DNA of 64,000 nt from Arion vulgaris (GCA_020796225.1 CM036762.1:10985633-11049632), one strand, 5' to 3'. Counted from the first letter of the stretch, positions 11,179-21,409 are shown. Notes: generated by a model from the sequence alone, not told the origin. Translations and numbers: made by a program.

Positions 11179-11640
11179 AACGCAAAGAAGAAGAAGATAT
11201 TCGGAGCAGTCTTGAAGTATATGCTCTGCAGTCGGATGGCTGAACATGTTGAATTGCCAATCTTGAATTTTGTATACATGTGTCAAGTACATGTGTCAGC
11301 GGAGTCGATTTGTCTGTTATACCTTTCCAGACTGAACAGTTTAGACAGTAGGATCTGTAGATATGGCAATTGTCTGGACTGGAGGCTTGTAGGGTTTATA
11401 GAGAAAAATTGCGGTCTAGCACAGAAAGTCTTAGTAAAAGGAGGGCTGCCATTAACCCATAGACTGAGATGATTGCAGCCAGAGCAACTACCACTGCCGT
11501 AGGTTCTGCGCTGTCACCTTATGGGCATCACCGTTCCCGCCCTTTTGTCTGGTCTTTCATTTTCAACTGTTCGGCTTGATTAGACCGCCCTAGTTAGATC
11601 CCGCCGACATAGCCTAAAGGATCCCTGGGACACAGACCTA
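11179..11640 (-). pseudogene. Internally deleted Nimb LINE remnant
   Basis: From 11,185 to about 11,400 the plus strand repeats words found at 19,815-20,220 (CAGTCTTGAAGTATGTCCTCTGCAG-like, then TTGAATTTTGTATACATG). This is the RNase H/C-terminal end of the Nimb LINE read backwards. From about 11,475 to 11,640 the sequence matches 58,420-58,590 (CAGCCAGAGCA, GTTCTGCGCTGTCACCTTATG, GCCGACATAGCCT), which lies at the 5' end of the minus-strand Nimb LINE there. The 5' end and the 3' end are thus joined with the whole coding middle missing. No intact frame remains. Confidence 0.6.
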
Positions 11641-11659
11641 CAGAAAAACAAGCAGCTGA

Positions 11660-12570
11660 TCATTTTGCAGACTTCAAAGACAGCAAATTGAAATTAGAAA
11701 CAGGTAGGATGTACTGATGGATAAAAGCACACAAAGTGCTGTAGATGTCTTAACTCATGAGCGCCAACACGAAAGATTGAAGTTTATACAACATATATTG
11801 ACTGCATGTTTAATATAAAGACAATATTTCAGGGAACCAAGAAACACCAGAAAATTGGCAACAGCAATAATCAACTAATTTGAAAAAACAAAGGCAGCAA
11901 AGCTAATAACTATAAATCTACATAAGTCAGAAGGACAAATGTAGGCTAAGATAACTGAAAAAAAGACTAAGACCAAACCGAAGAACAACTCTCAGAAGCA
12001 CAGATGGGTTTCAGACGAAATAGAAGCTGTACCGATGCAATATTCACATTAAGATAACTGGCGAACGAACAATAGAACATAACAAGACCTGTAGTGTGGG
12101 ATTCATAGACCAGGAAAACGCCTTGACAGAGTCGATAGAAACAAACTATGGGATTATCTAAGAACATATGGAATCAGCAAACATCTCATCAAGGTCTACA
12201 AAAACATTCACAGTAAACTCAGGAGTTAGACAGGGATGTGTGCTCTCCCAACTGCTGTTTATAATATACATGGACAACATAAGTAGAGAAGCAGGAATAG
12301 AGGAAGAAAATAATATTTCAGAACTTGTATTTGCAGAGCTTAGTTAACACCAAGGGTGAGAAGTACAGCATGCAATAAGAGACAAAATTAGAAATGAAGA
12401 ACTCAGAAGACTGGATGTGAAACCAGTCGTGCAATTCATAAAATAACAACAGATTAAATGACTTAAATGACAACTGACAAGAATGCCCTGGTATCACAGA
12501 GAGCAACACAGAAAAAGTATAAGTCTATAAAGAAGTAAATGGTGGAAGAAAAGAAGAAGAAGAATTTGAA
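11660..12570 (+). pseudogene. RTE/CR1-like LINE reverse transcriptase fragment
   Basis: Plus-strand frames show AQMGFRRNRSCTDAIFTL (about 11,998-12,051), matching the Q.GFR..RS..D.IF.L box, and GVRQGCVLS (12,222-12,248), the universal box before the catalytic aspartates. IYMDNI follows. Multiple frameshifts and stops make it inactive. It lacks an endonuclease and a clear 3' end. It ends in an AAGAAGAAGAAG-type tail near 12,552-12,565. Confidence 0.75.
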
Positions 12571-13220
12571 AGGAAGAAAGTCAGGAGCTAACTATCTTGT
12601 TTCAGTACACCTTTTATTCCAAAATCCAATAGCCGCCTCAAGTCATTCGACCGGTTAGTTTTAGTAGGTCGTCACCAAATACAAAGACGCGAGCCTATCA
12701 AATACAACACTCATACCAAATACAAACACGCGATCGTAACCCTACGCGCATCAAATAGAATTACCCAAATCCGGGAACCCTAGGAAATCCTGGCTGCGGG
12801 GTAGCTGCGGGGAGATAGAATTGATGTACCGACCTTTATCAAAGGAACAAATGCAGCATAGAATCTAAACTAAAGCATAGATCTAAATGAGAAGGATGAC
12901 TAGAAATAGATGCGTCAAATACTCACCTGTCCCTCGAGCACACCAGCAAACACTGAAAGTCTACACGTGGCGGTATCAGCACATCGGGTAGCAGAGGCGG
13001 GTGTGTCAGGCCACCTCCGATACGGAAAGACGATGGTGCAAGTGTATGCTGGGTGAAGATTAAACAGGGGGAGGCAACTCTCTAATATGGAAAGGAGAAT
13101 TAATTGGAGCCGCACCAACACGAAAATAGAGCACCCCCCTCCCCACAATAATCGACCCCATAAGTATTTGCCAGAGGAAAAAAGTGAGGAAAAGGATGAT
13201 AAGAATGTCTAGGTAGGGAC
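12571..13220. other. Unassigned sequence
   Basis: No gene or element was recognised. The words AAATACAAAGACGCGA and AAATACAAACACGCGA repeat about 50 bp apart near 12,680-12,735. Minus-strand frames of about 80-105 codons at 12,915-13,377 carry no known motif. Confidence 0.3.
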
Positions 13221-13224
13221 AAGA

Positions 13225-13326
13225 GGAAACATGACACCAGACCGTGTCAAGCAGCATACCTGTGACGGTAGTGGGAACATGGCACCAGACCGTGTCAAGC
13301 AGCGTACCTGTGATGGTGGTGGGAAC
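13225..13326. repeat. 48-bp direct tandem repeat, about two units
   Basis: The unit beginning ACATGACACCAGACCGTG at 13,229 recurs 48 bp later at 13,277 as ACATGGCACCAGACCGTG. The unit is a multiple of three, so the minus-strand frame across it repeats 16 residues (VPTTITGTLLDTVWCH then VPTTVTGMLLDTVWCH). The period and the few substitutions are plain. Any coding meaning is doubtful because no family is recognised. Confidence 0.7.
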
Positions 13327-13587
13327 TCTACAAACGTCGGGCTGAAGAGACATAGGGCCTCCTAGGCCAATATGCATAATAAATGGTCAAGGAACGGACA
13401 ACTCCAGACTCCATTGACAGAGTGCTAGAGCATGACCTACTTAAACTAGAGGCCATTTGACTGGCCAAAATATTGACTCATGACGTCACAACTACCGGCC
13501 GACTATCACGATTATGAATATTGAACTAAACTAAGACAGGGAGGCTAAAAATTAGTGTATTTTACATTGTTTATATTTTACTCCTTG

Positions 13588-13676
13588 TACATACAATCGA
13601 TAAATTGCAGCCCCCTATGTAACCTATAACGGTACAAGAGGAATTATTGTTATTCTTATTATTACATACAATCGAT
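13588..13676. mobile_element. 61-bp retro-insertion with perfect 14-bp TSD
   Basis: TACATACAATCGAT occurs at 13,588-13,601 and again at 13,663-13,676. It brackets 61 bp that end in a short T/A repeat tail (TTATTGTTATTCTTATTAT). This is what a severely 5'-truncated retroelement copy with a target-site duplication looks like. The parent element is not identified. Chance repetition of 14 bp so close together is unlikely but cannot be excluded in AT-rich sequence. Confidence 0.55.
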
Positions 13677-14074
13677 TATATAAAGAAGGTATATAAAACG
13701 ATTGCAACTTATTAATGACATTTTTAAAACTAAGGCATTTGAAACAAAAATTAAAACACACCTACCTTTGTAAACGAATGAACCCTCAACACATTTCACC
13801 AGAAGAATCTTAATTTATATGATCTGAGTGTAGTTCTCTGTCTGTGGTAAATGAACCAGACACTTGTCTATTTCTATATATACAGCACTGTTTACATACT
13901 AACTCAGTGTACACTCTCAAAAGGCATAATATAGATGTCTAAGTTGTTGCATCACAAATAATTGTTATATACACATTGGGTATTATTATGTACAGTGTAA
14001 AACATTTTTATTCTTCTGGATTCATTTTTAGCTATTTAAATTTTCCAAGCTTTCTTTTATTTGACGTGCTAGCT

Positions 14075-17000
14075 TGTTCGGATTTCTCTGTCATTTTTTG
14101 TTTTCCTGTAGTTGTTTAAGAAAATATTTGCCAGTGTTGGAATGGCCCTCACCAAAACATCTGTTATTGAACAACCACAAGCTATACAAACAGTTTTGTC
14201 TTCCTTGAAGTAATGAATAAAATTAGCTGTCACAGTGTCCATCACAATTTCCTTGTGGTTAGGGGAATTTAAAACTGTTGTTCATAAACTGAAGAGATTA
14301 GTGACTGAACAACAAGGTAAGCCATAAGACTTAAAACTGTTAAAGAATGTTTAGGTATTTTAAGCCACCTCTCTCTCTCTCTTTGCCTTTTACCCCGGGT
14401 TGGGGCATAGGCCCTCAACCAACTCATGCCAAGTCTTCCTATCTCTAGCTATCTCCTGCAGCTCCCTCCAGCTCTTCTTGATATTGTTGATCTCCGCCTC
14501 CAAATCTCGCTCCATGTATTTCTGGCCTCCCTTCTTTCGCTGTCCTCGGTTCCAGGCAAGGACCCTTCTTGTTATATTCCCTCCGGTTTTCGCAAAGTGT
14601 GTCCTATCCAGCGCCAGCATCTCTTTTTAACCTGTTCGCTCACTGGAATCTGTCTTGTTCTCTCCATAAGTTCCTCATTTGTGACCCTATCATACCATCT
14701 TATCCCTCTATTCTGCGCAGACACCATTAAGCCACCTCGGTCGAGTATAATTTATCCATGAAACAATGGAGAGGTCTGGCTCAATGTCTACAGTTAAATA
14801 CTTGTCCTGCTGCAGAAACTTACAGCAGGTAGAGCACTTTAGTTTTTTGATACACTGAAGGCAATAAATCCGCTTATGTACACCAGCACATTCATAGTTC
14901 CATCTGGAACAAGAATTTCACTTGTTTCCACATTAATCAGGAACCATGAATGGCTGAACACATTTGGTGCACTCTATGTTGTTTCCTCCGTGTCAATATC
15001 AGCCATGTTAAATACTGTTGACAGGTCAGAAATAGCAACATCCCCACGGCTTGATGAACACAAGCTTAGTACAGAATAAATTTTCAACTTCTTCTCTGAT
15101 TCCAGTATCTGTTGTACTGAAACAAGATAGTTCGCTCCTGACAGTTGCCTGTACTCACCAAACCTTGCTTCAATGTTATCTGTCTGCAATTTTCCCAGTA
15201 GAATATATTCAATGCCTAAAGTGCTGAGGGCATACTCAGACAACTGGATCACTGCATTCATGGTACGAGTCAGTGCATTGAAGGTCTCAGTAGTAAGTTT
15301 ACCGCTCTGACCATCAAGATGTTGCCATGCCTCCAGCCACTTAGAAACTGCATTAGGTGTATCAAATTAGCCTGATCTTCATTAGTGACAGGCTGTGAGA
15401 AAGGGTTCGAGTTCTTACGCGCAAACTTACTCTTCACATTGACAATTTTCCACCACTGAATGATTATACTGATGAAACTGGCACTGTCATTCTCACCGGC
15501 TAGCCTCAGCGCTGCTACATTATAATCATTAAACACACCTAATGCCAGTGGTACCTTCTGCCTATCAAGATTGGATGGGAAGAGTGCTTTGTACGTTAGA
15601 CTTGGTGCCAGTTTAACAATTTTGTGTATATCCTTAAAATACAGTTTTCAGACTAGACAGTGTAGCTTTCAAAACTGGATTATCAGAGTTTACAGGGTAT
15701 GAAGGGCAGGCAAATGTCTGATCTGCATCCTTTAAATTTAGCCAGTTGTGCCAGATACATTTCAACAAATGAACAGAGTCATGAATTAGGAATATGGGTT
15801 TTCCATCTTGCTGAGGATTGTCAAAGCTGTATTTGTTAGGTGCACACAGTTCCTTGTAAACCTTTCTGTTAACTGCACTATTATCCGCAATGACAGCTAG
15901 TACAGTGAATCCAGATGACTGCACACACTGTATAGTCTGAAGCAAATTGGTCCGCAGATCATCTGCTGTCATCTTTTTTCATGGGGATTAGTCCTACTAC
16001 CTCAGTGTAGCTGCCAAATATAGATGATATCATGAATGCTTGTACAGTTGTAGCACTTTCTTTTGCATTAGAGGCCGTCCCTATTAATTGTCCTCCTGTG
16101 TAGTTCAGAGCAGATTTAACATATATCTCATCCATTTGAACAGCAACTATTCTTTCTCTTGTAGATAAAATGTTACTTTTTACCTGTAAGTATTTACTCA
16201 TATCAAAGCCAGATGATCTTGACATGGATGGAATCAAGTTTTTAAGTGTAGATGGATGCGGAAGGCATAATAATTTTGAATTTTTGCAAAAACCGATAGC
16301 AGGCAGGAGACTTGATGTAAGCCATAAATGCCAAACATTGAGTTCTGCTACTATAACGCTTCCTTCTGTCATTAGTTCTCATCAACAACAGCTGTTCATC
16401 CAGAAACTGCAGATTTTCTTCTTTAACAATACTCTCTGAGTTTAAATTAAACAGTAAATTCATCGCCTTTAGCAAATTCTCATGAGCTTTTGTGATGTAG
16501 TCATCAACAGTTACATTTTTTCTATATCTGTGCCTAAACAATGACTAAGCAAATTTTCTAATTGGGACCATCTCTCTATTTTTCCATTGAAAAGCCAATT
16601 GAATGATTTTGTATCAACTGAATCCTCCTTAATATAAACAATGAAAGACATGTCTTGAGCAATTTTGATACTGAGCTCTATGGCAGGTGCTCTGTAGGGC
16701 TTTACATTTAATGTGTAGAACAGAACATATTCATTGTTCAAGCATGTGTGATGCCACGGTCCTTTAAGCAGTTGCTGTAATTTATTTTCATAGCTGTTCT
16801 GTAAGGCCTTAAAATCGCTTACAAAATCTGTCTCCAGCCATTCTAAAACAGCGTTAGCATGTCTTTTTTTAACTTCAACAGCTCGTTGATTTGGGTCCTT
16901 TCGCTTCATTAAAGACTGGGATTCTGTTGATAAATATGAAGGCAAGCCTGGAAAAATAGTAGGATATGCATCCTGTTTTAAAACTGGGCGACGTTGAACA

Positions 17001-17239
17001 GTGTGTTCTGTGCCAGCAGAATCTCTAAATGTCTCGACAGTAATTACTTCCTCATCCTGAAAATGTTTTATACAAACAACACTGTGCTTGGTTGGAACCC
17101 AGTCTTTACGTGGAATACATCGAATCCATTTTTCTCGAAGCACAATGTTGCGTGTTTGCGAGGGAAATTGAAACACTGTCGTATAAATTTCACCCTTGTA
17201 GTTGGACCTACATTCAGGCACACAACACTTCTCAGGCAT
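14075..17239 (-). pseudogene. P-element (THAP9-like) transposase, broken
   Basis: The first frame opens best at MPEKCC (17,239), because the THAP zinc finger starts there: CCVPEC, then CIKHF about 50 residues on, giving the C2CH pattern. A second frame continues at 16,242-16,541. The catalytic core follows at 15,959-16,372 (VQMDEIYVKS, likely first Asp; GGQLIGTASN) and 15,634-15,972 (VIADNSAVNRK; FLIHDSVHLLKCIWHNWLN). The signature TDNIEARFGEYRQLSGAN lies at 14,974-15,261. After a LINE insertion, the cysteine-rich C-terminus (KCSTCCKFL; VCIACGCS) runs to about 14,075. At least four frameshifts plus the insertion inactivate it, yet motif conservation is high. The family excises and inserts P-type DNA elements. 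Terminal repeats were not established. Confidence 0.85.
14372..14726 (-). mobile_element. 5'-truncated RTE/CR1-like LINE inserted in the P transposase
   Basis: A perfect 12-bp duplication TTAAGCCACCTC (14,360-14,371 and 14,727-14,738) brackets 355 bp that interrupt the P-type transposase. Read on the minus strand, it encodes the C-terminal tail of an RTE/CR1-type LINE: KTGGNITRRVLAWNRGQRKK, then WRELQEIARDRKTWHELVEG. The intact frame is 76 residues (14,390-14,620). The copy ends in a CT-rich simple repeat on the plus strand at 14,369-14,382 (the 3' tail). The uninterrupted frame suggests a fairly recent insertion. Confidence 0.85.
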
Positions 17240-17409
17240 AATTAATAATCCTTCACATAAGAATAAGAACACACATAAATCCACAAGAATAGCGAAATTT
17301 GGGCAGAATTACAAGTCCTTTCTAACCTGGTGTTTAAACTGACTTCAGTTGTAGATTCATGGGCCTTGAATTGTCACGTGACTAATATTGGTCAGGAAGC
17401 CTTGAATAG

Positions 17410-18690
17410 TGAAAGCCGTGGCTAGAGCTATATTACTAATGACTCCCAAAAGCATGAGAGCGGAGCCTTTCAAATATGCATAGTATGAAAGCGGTGTCAA
17501 GAGCGGCTGTAGGTGCACATTCGAGCTGAAAGAGCAAAACATGATGGTCTAATGGCAAGGGATACCAAGGGAGATGGGGGAGAGAACGACGCAAAGAGGG
17601 TGGGACGTTAAATAATAGAAAAAGGGAGGGGGATTTGGGTTTGCCGGAGCTGAAGGGGTGGGAAGGGCAGAGAAAAAAGAACACTAAGCGTACTAAAGTC
17701 GTATATTGATCCCTTTCGGTGCGAACACACCGAGTTGGACGATCAGGCGACATTCCAACGCTAGCCGGCTGCGGTCATCTGAGGAGCACGGCACCAGACC
17801 GGTGATCGAGACATCTCGACTACCTCGGTGGCTAGGACCATTGAAGTGGACCGCGACAGGTGTGGATGCGCTGTTGGAGATATCCCGGAGGTGCTGAGAG
17901 AAGCGATCAGCAAGGCGTACGCCTGTCTCCCTACGCACGCGATTCCGCAGCGCTTAGACAGAATGGCATAGATGAGGTTGCGGGAGACAGAGGAGAAGCC
18001 ATGCCGGATAGTGAACGGTGTCTTGGGAAAGGAAATGGTGGAGGCCTTAAAACGTAAGGAAACAACGGGACATAGAGCATGTGACAGTTCCCAGTGTCCG
18101 CCCGAGGTGCGAAGCCTACTACGAACTAGAAGGTCATGTATGATCTTATCCTGCCGGAAGGCCACTAAGGGGGGAGAAGAAAAGACTGGTAGGAAGACTT
18201 TCCGCATGATCCGCAGCTTCCGGAGTAGAATCCTAAGAGCTGGAGCATTGTGCGGGTGAAAGGTGAGCACCAATTTGGTGCGGTCGGAGGGGGGACGGTG
18301 GACAGGGAGAGGGCAGTGTGTCGAGAGATAGGAAGAACACGGCGAAAGGCGTTGGCGAGAACCTCCTTAGGGTAAAGACGGCGTTGGAAGAAGTAGAGCA
18401 TCTCGTGAGCATTATGACGAAAATTATTGTCGTCCATGGCACAAGCGTCGGAGACGTAGGAGTTGAGAGAATGGTTGAGTCTCGGCAAGCCTGGAGGTGG
18501 GATGGCGTATAAAGAAGATAGCTGTGGGAATCAGTGGTTTTGTAGAACACAGATAGTGGGAGAGGAGACACTGATAGAGACAATGATGTTCAGGAAGTCC
18601 ACCGACGTGAGAGAGAGACGGAAGAGGTAAACTTGATCGAAGGATGGAAGTCACAGACGAATCGGATAAATTGTGATAACTCACTGTCTG
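17410..18690 (-). pseudogene. Penelope-like element: RT end plus GIY-YIG endonuclease (broken)
   Basis: Minus-strand frames carry the 3' half of a Penelope-like retroelement. At 18,233-18,583 SVFYKTTDSHSYLLYTPSH matches the post-catalytic RT region, with pieces of FSQLLRLRRLC in the overlapping frame at 18,424-18,684. At 17,761-18,273 LIYAILSKRCG matches the start of the GIY-YIG domain. At 17,693-17,938 RFSQHLRDI, then LECRLIVQLGVFAPKGINIR matches its C-terminus. Frameshifts separate these frames. The N-terminal half of the RT is missing upstream of 18,690, so it is 5'-truncated. About 280 bp of possible 3' untranslated sequence follows to 17,410. These elements use the endonuclease to nick their targets. 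Confidence 0.83.
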
Positions 18691-19689
18691 ACATGTTAGT
18701 CACTCCCATCGTGCCAATTGCACCCAATATTAACAAACTTTTAAGAATGCACCAGGCTCATCCTTCACATTAATTTGTAATTTTTTTGGTATTTTTACTT
18801 TGTAAATTTGAAAGCAACAATTTTGTAATATATTTGATGGTGTTTTAATTATTACAATAATATTCTTCATAGTTCATAGTTTATAAGACGGTTCCAACTT
18901 CACTGCAACGGGTCACCCCATAATTGCTCCGTTCCTGTGCCAATGAATATCACACGAAATGCTAAGACTTGTGAAAAGTTTCCTGTGTGAACTAATTCCA
19001 GAATGAAACAGCCGTCATCGCCACAAAAAGCAACATGCACCGCATAATATGCATATGGCCGTCGCCAATGTAGCAACACAAAACTGTTCATCACTTGAAT
19101 AGCAATTCTTGTCGAAAGGGACATCAATCACGGCAAAATCCAGCTTTCTGCACTCGCAATATAACTGCATACGGCAGATTGAGCTTGTTCATCATAACCG
19201 CTGTCCGCCATTTTCTGAATACACACAACAAACGCACGGCTGACACAGAAAAAGCATTCCATGTAACAGCTCACAGCGTTGCTCAGCACTAACTCAGTAG
19301 CTCGGCAAACGAAACCGGAAAATACCCGATCAAACATGGCGGGAATTGCGTTAGCAAAGTCGTGTTCAGAATCAAACCGTTCTGACTCTGAATGGTCCTC
19401 CCGCATTCCGCCATTGTTGGCCAGATTTTTCCTAATGCCATTACTAATGCCATGCAATCTCTTAATCTGTATTCCTAATCTTCATAGTTAAACCATTGTA
19501 TGAAACTGCATAATATTATTCGAGTATACACTTTACAATCTTTACATATGGGCTACGTTTTATCCAAATCGGTATAGCAATAACTGTGTTCAAGATGAAT
19601 CATATATTGGTCACTACTTTTACAATAATTTTGCAGCATAAGCAGTCATGTATCAGTTCTCCTCATCCTTTCGTTCGCTTGAAATATGT
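18691..19689. other. Unrecognised segment, present twice
   Basis: No known motif was found. A minus-strand frame of 109 residues (19,128-19,457) and one of 75 (18,900-19,127) abut across a stop. Their combined translation is not familiar. The segment is GC-moderate with a palindrome-like ACTATGAACTATGAAG area near 18,870. It recurs, heavily error-laden, at 25,876-26,790, which shows that copy 2 overlaps copy 1 from here on. Confidence 0.45.
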
Positions 19690-21127
19690 CTATACATTCA
19701 ATGTTGTCTCTTGTATGAACTTCACTATCTTTTGTAGCTCACACAGAGGTCCGTGTAGTTTTATGTCGAGTGTTGTTTCGTTAGGCCAGTGAGTTTGCCT
19801 CAGTGTATCATATTCGGGCAGTCTTGAAGTATGTCCTCTGCAGTCTGGTTTGCCTGTCCACATGTACACATGGCTGAATTGCCAATCTTGAATTTTGTAT
19901 ACATGTGGCTGCGGAGCCGATTGTGTCCTGTTCTAAGGTGCAGAATAACAACTTGTTCCAATCTGCTCATATTATAGTAATCGCCTTGTGTTGGTATTTG
20001 TGGCTTTCTCATTGATTTAATCATCCTTTTCTTTTGGTGGTAGGTAACTGGCACATCCGGCTCCTCTCCTGCAGCACCTTCCTTGGCCAATCGGTCTGCT
20101 GTTTCATTTCCTGGTATTCCACAGTGAGAGGGTATCCACTGCAAGACGACCCTGCGATGCTTGGACAATTTAGACAGTAGGGTCTGTAGATCTGGCAATT
20201 TTCTGGACTGAAGTGTTTGGAGTGCTGATTTTGCATCAGTCAAAAATACAACAGGTTGAGGATCGGGTCTGGTATTCAACAGTTTTTCAGTTGTCACCTT
20301 GATTGCCTGAATTTCTGCATCATAGTTGTGACAGAATTTCCCCGGTGGTACTTTAATCGCATCTCTAGCGTTGTTTGGGTATTCTATGTACACTCCTGCT
20401 CCTCCATTCTTCACTGCATTTTCTGCTGACCCATCCGTGTATACCCGGACCCAGAGGTCATGTGGGTATTCTTCATCAAGTAAACTGAGAGTGACTGTCT
20501 TGCGTTGTATGCTGTTCTGCTCATCCTTGTCGAATATTCCTTTCACTTCTGTCTGGATACATACTTTTGGTTCAGTCTCCTCTCTCCAAGGGGTTTGCTC
20601 TGGCACAGACTTTAGGGAATGCCAACTTTTGGTAGGTCTGAGGTTTGCCTATTCAGTCTTTTGGCCTGGTGAATAAAGCTGCTTCTTTTCAGCCGCCCTA
20701 ATGCTAGATTTTGGAATCTGTTTTCCATTGGGTGGCTTGGCATACTCAGAAATTTTCTGCCTGCAGGTCATCACTTTTGTGTCTCATGCTTCTCTCAGTG
20801 CTTGTATTCTCCCCACTCTTTCCATCTCCACTATTGGTGTTGTTTTCATTGCTCCTGTGATGACACGGCGCCTGGTTTTGCATATCATTAGTTGATATTT
20901 GGGGTCTCAATTGGAGTTTTTAAGTCGCTTATCTGTCGATCTGAAGGTTGTGGCTTTGAATCCGGACTGAGATACATGTGCAATTTTCATGAAATCCTAG
21001 GATTGTTGCAGGAGCTACGGAGTTTCTGCTTTGTGCAATGCTCTTGACAGATTTTATGTCATCTCTGTCGACAGGTACAGAACCATATGGGAAAAACTGG
21101 TGCAATGAAGTCAATCCCTGGACCCTT
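19690..21127 (-). pseudogene. Nimb-like LINE 3' half with almost intact RNase H
   Basis: A minus-strand frame of 268 residues (19,800-20,606) contains a complete RNase H: YTDGS (D58), DAEIQ (E98), TDAKSA (D124) and ETADRL (D171), then WIPSHCGIPGNETAD and a cysteine motif CTCGQANQTAEDILQDC. One frameshift near 19,799 separates the last 36 residues, which end at a stop at 19,690-19,692. Upstream (20,607-21,127) lies the end of the reverse transcriptase in broken frames. The 5' part is missing, and the copy abuts hAT end sequence at about 21,128. The 268-residue intact frame makes it one of the youngest pieces. A duplicate with extra breaks is at 26,791-28,230. Confidence 0.83.
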
Positions 21128-21279
21128 AATTAGTTGCTATTTACTTCAAAATATCAAACGGCTTCAATAATGGGAGGGAGGGGTTTTACAAAATTTATGT
21201 CTTGCAAAGGGGCGCTGGTCAAAAAGTTTGGGAATCTATGATCTAAACCAATCCCCATTAACTGTTAGATTGCAAGAGG

Positions 21280-21408
21280 ATGAAGATTGGAATTATAAGA
21301 ATAGAGCAGCTCAACAGCCATATGAGCATGTCCGTCAGAGATATTGCGAAGGAGATTGGAACACCTATGGACATTTACAGAGTACAAAGAAGATATTCCA
21401 AATTGTGA
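21280..21408 (+). CDS. Small helix-turn-helix-like reading frame
   Basis: A 43-codon plus-strand frame opens at ATG 21,280 and stops at 21,406-21,408. Its middle, MSVRDIAKEIGTPMDIYRVQ, looks like the helix-turn-helix found at the N-terminus of Tc1/mariner or pogo-like transposases and of some regulators. The same frame is present in copy 2 (ending at about 28,513) and in degraded form in copy 3 near 47,930-48,060. It lies just outside the hAT block. It is more likely a transposase remnant than a gene. The start is a guess, because an upstream part may be lost. Confidence 0.35.
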   Translation: MKIGIIRIEQLNSHMSMSVRDIAKEIGTPMDIYRVQRRYSKL

Positions 21409-21409
21409 C

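Larger units (their letters stand above)
2620..21240 (+). mobile_element. 18.6 kb hAT-bounded composite element with TSD
   Basis: The left end begins CAGCGTTTCCCAAAG and the right end, read in reverse complement, begins CATAGATTCCCAAAC. Both fit hAT-type terminal inverted repeats. The block is flanked by perfect 8-bp direct repeats ATCTAAAC (2,612-2,619 and 21,241-21,248), the TSD length of hAT elements. Copy 3 has the uninterrupted site at 47,902-47,909. I found no transposase of this hAT inside, so it looks non-autonomous. Recognisable hAT end sequence is limited to about 110 bp on each side. The interior is a pile of other elements (Nimb, Merlin, SINE, P, Penelope). Either they accumulated after insertion or the whole block moved together. 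Orientation is by convention only. Confidence 0.8.

Noticed and set aside
13450..17400. Terminal inverted repeats of the P element (words around CCAAAATATTGACTCATGACGTCAC near 13,470 and the complement of GTCACGTGACTAATATTGGTC near 17,380)
   Set aside because: The similarity is short and gapped, and no matching 8-bp duplication was found. Too weak to set boundaries.
17364..17407. CCTTGAAT repeated at 17,364 and 17,400 as a TSD
   Set aside because: The repeats are only 36 bp apart and do not bracket a recognisable element. Chance or a small local duplication is as likely.
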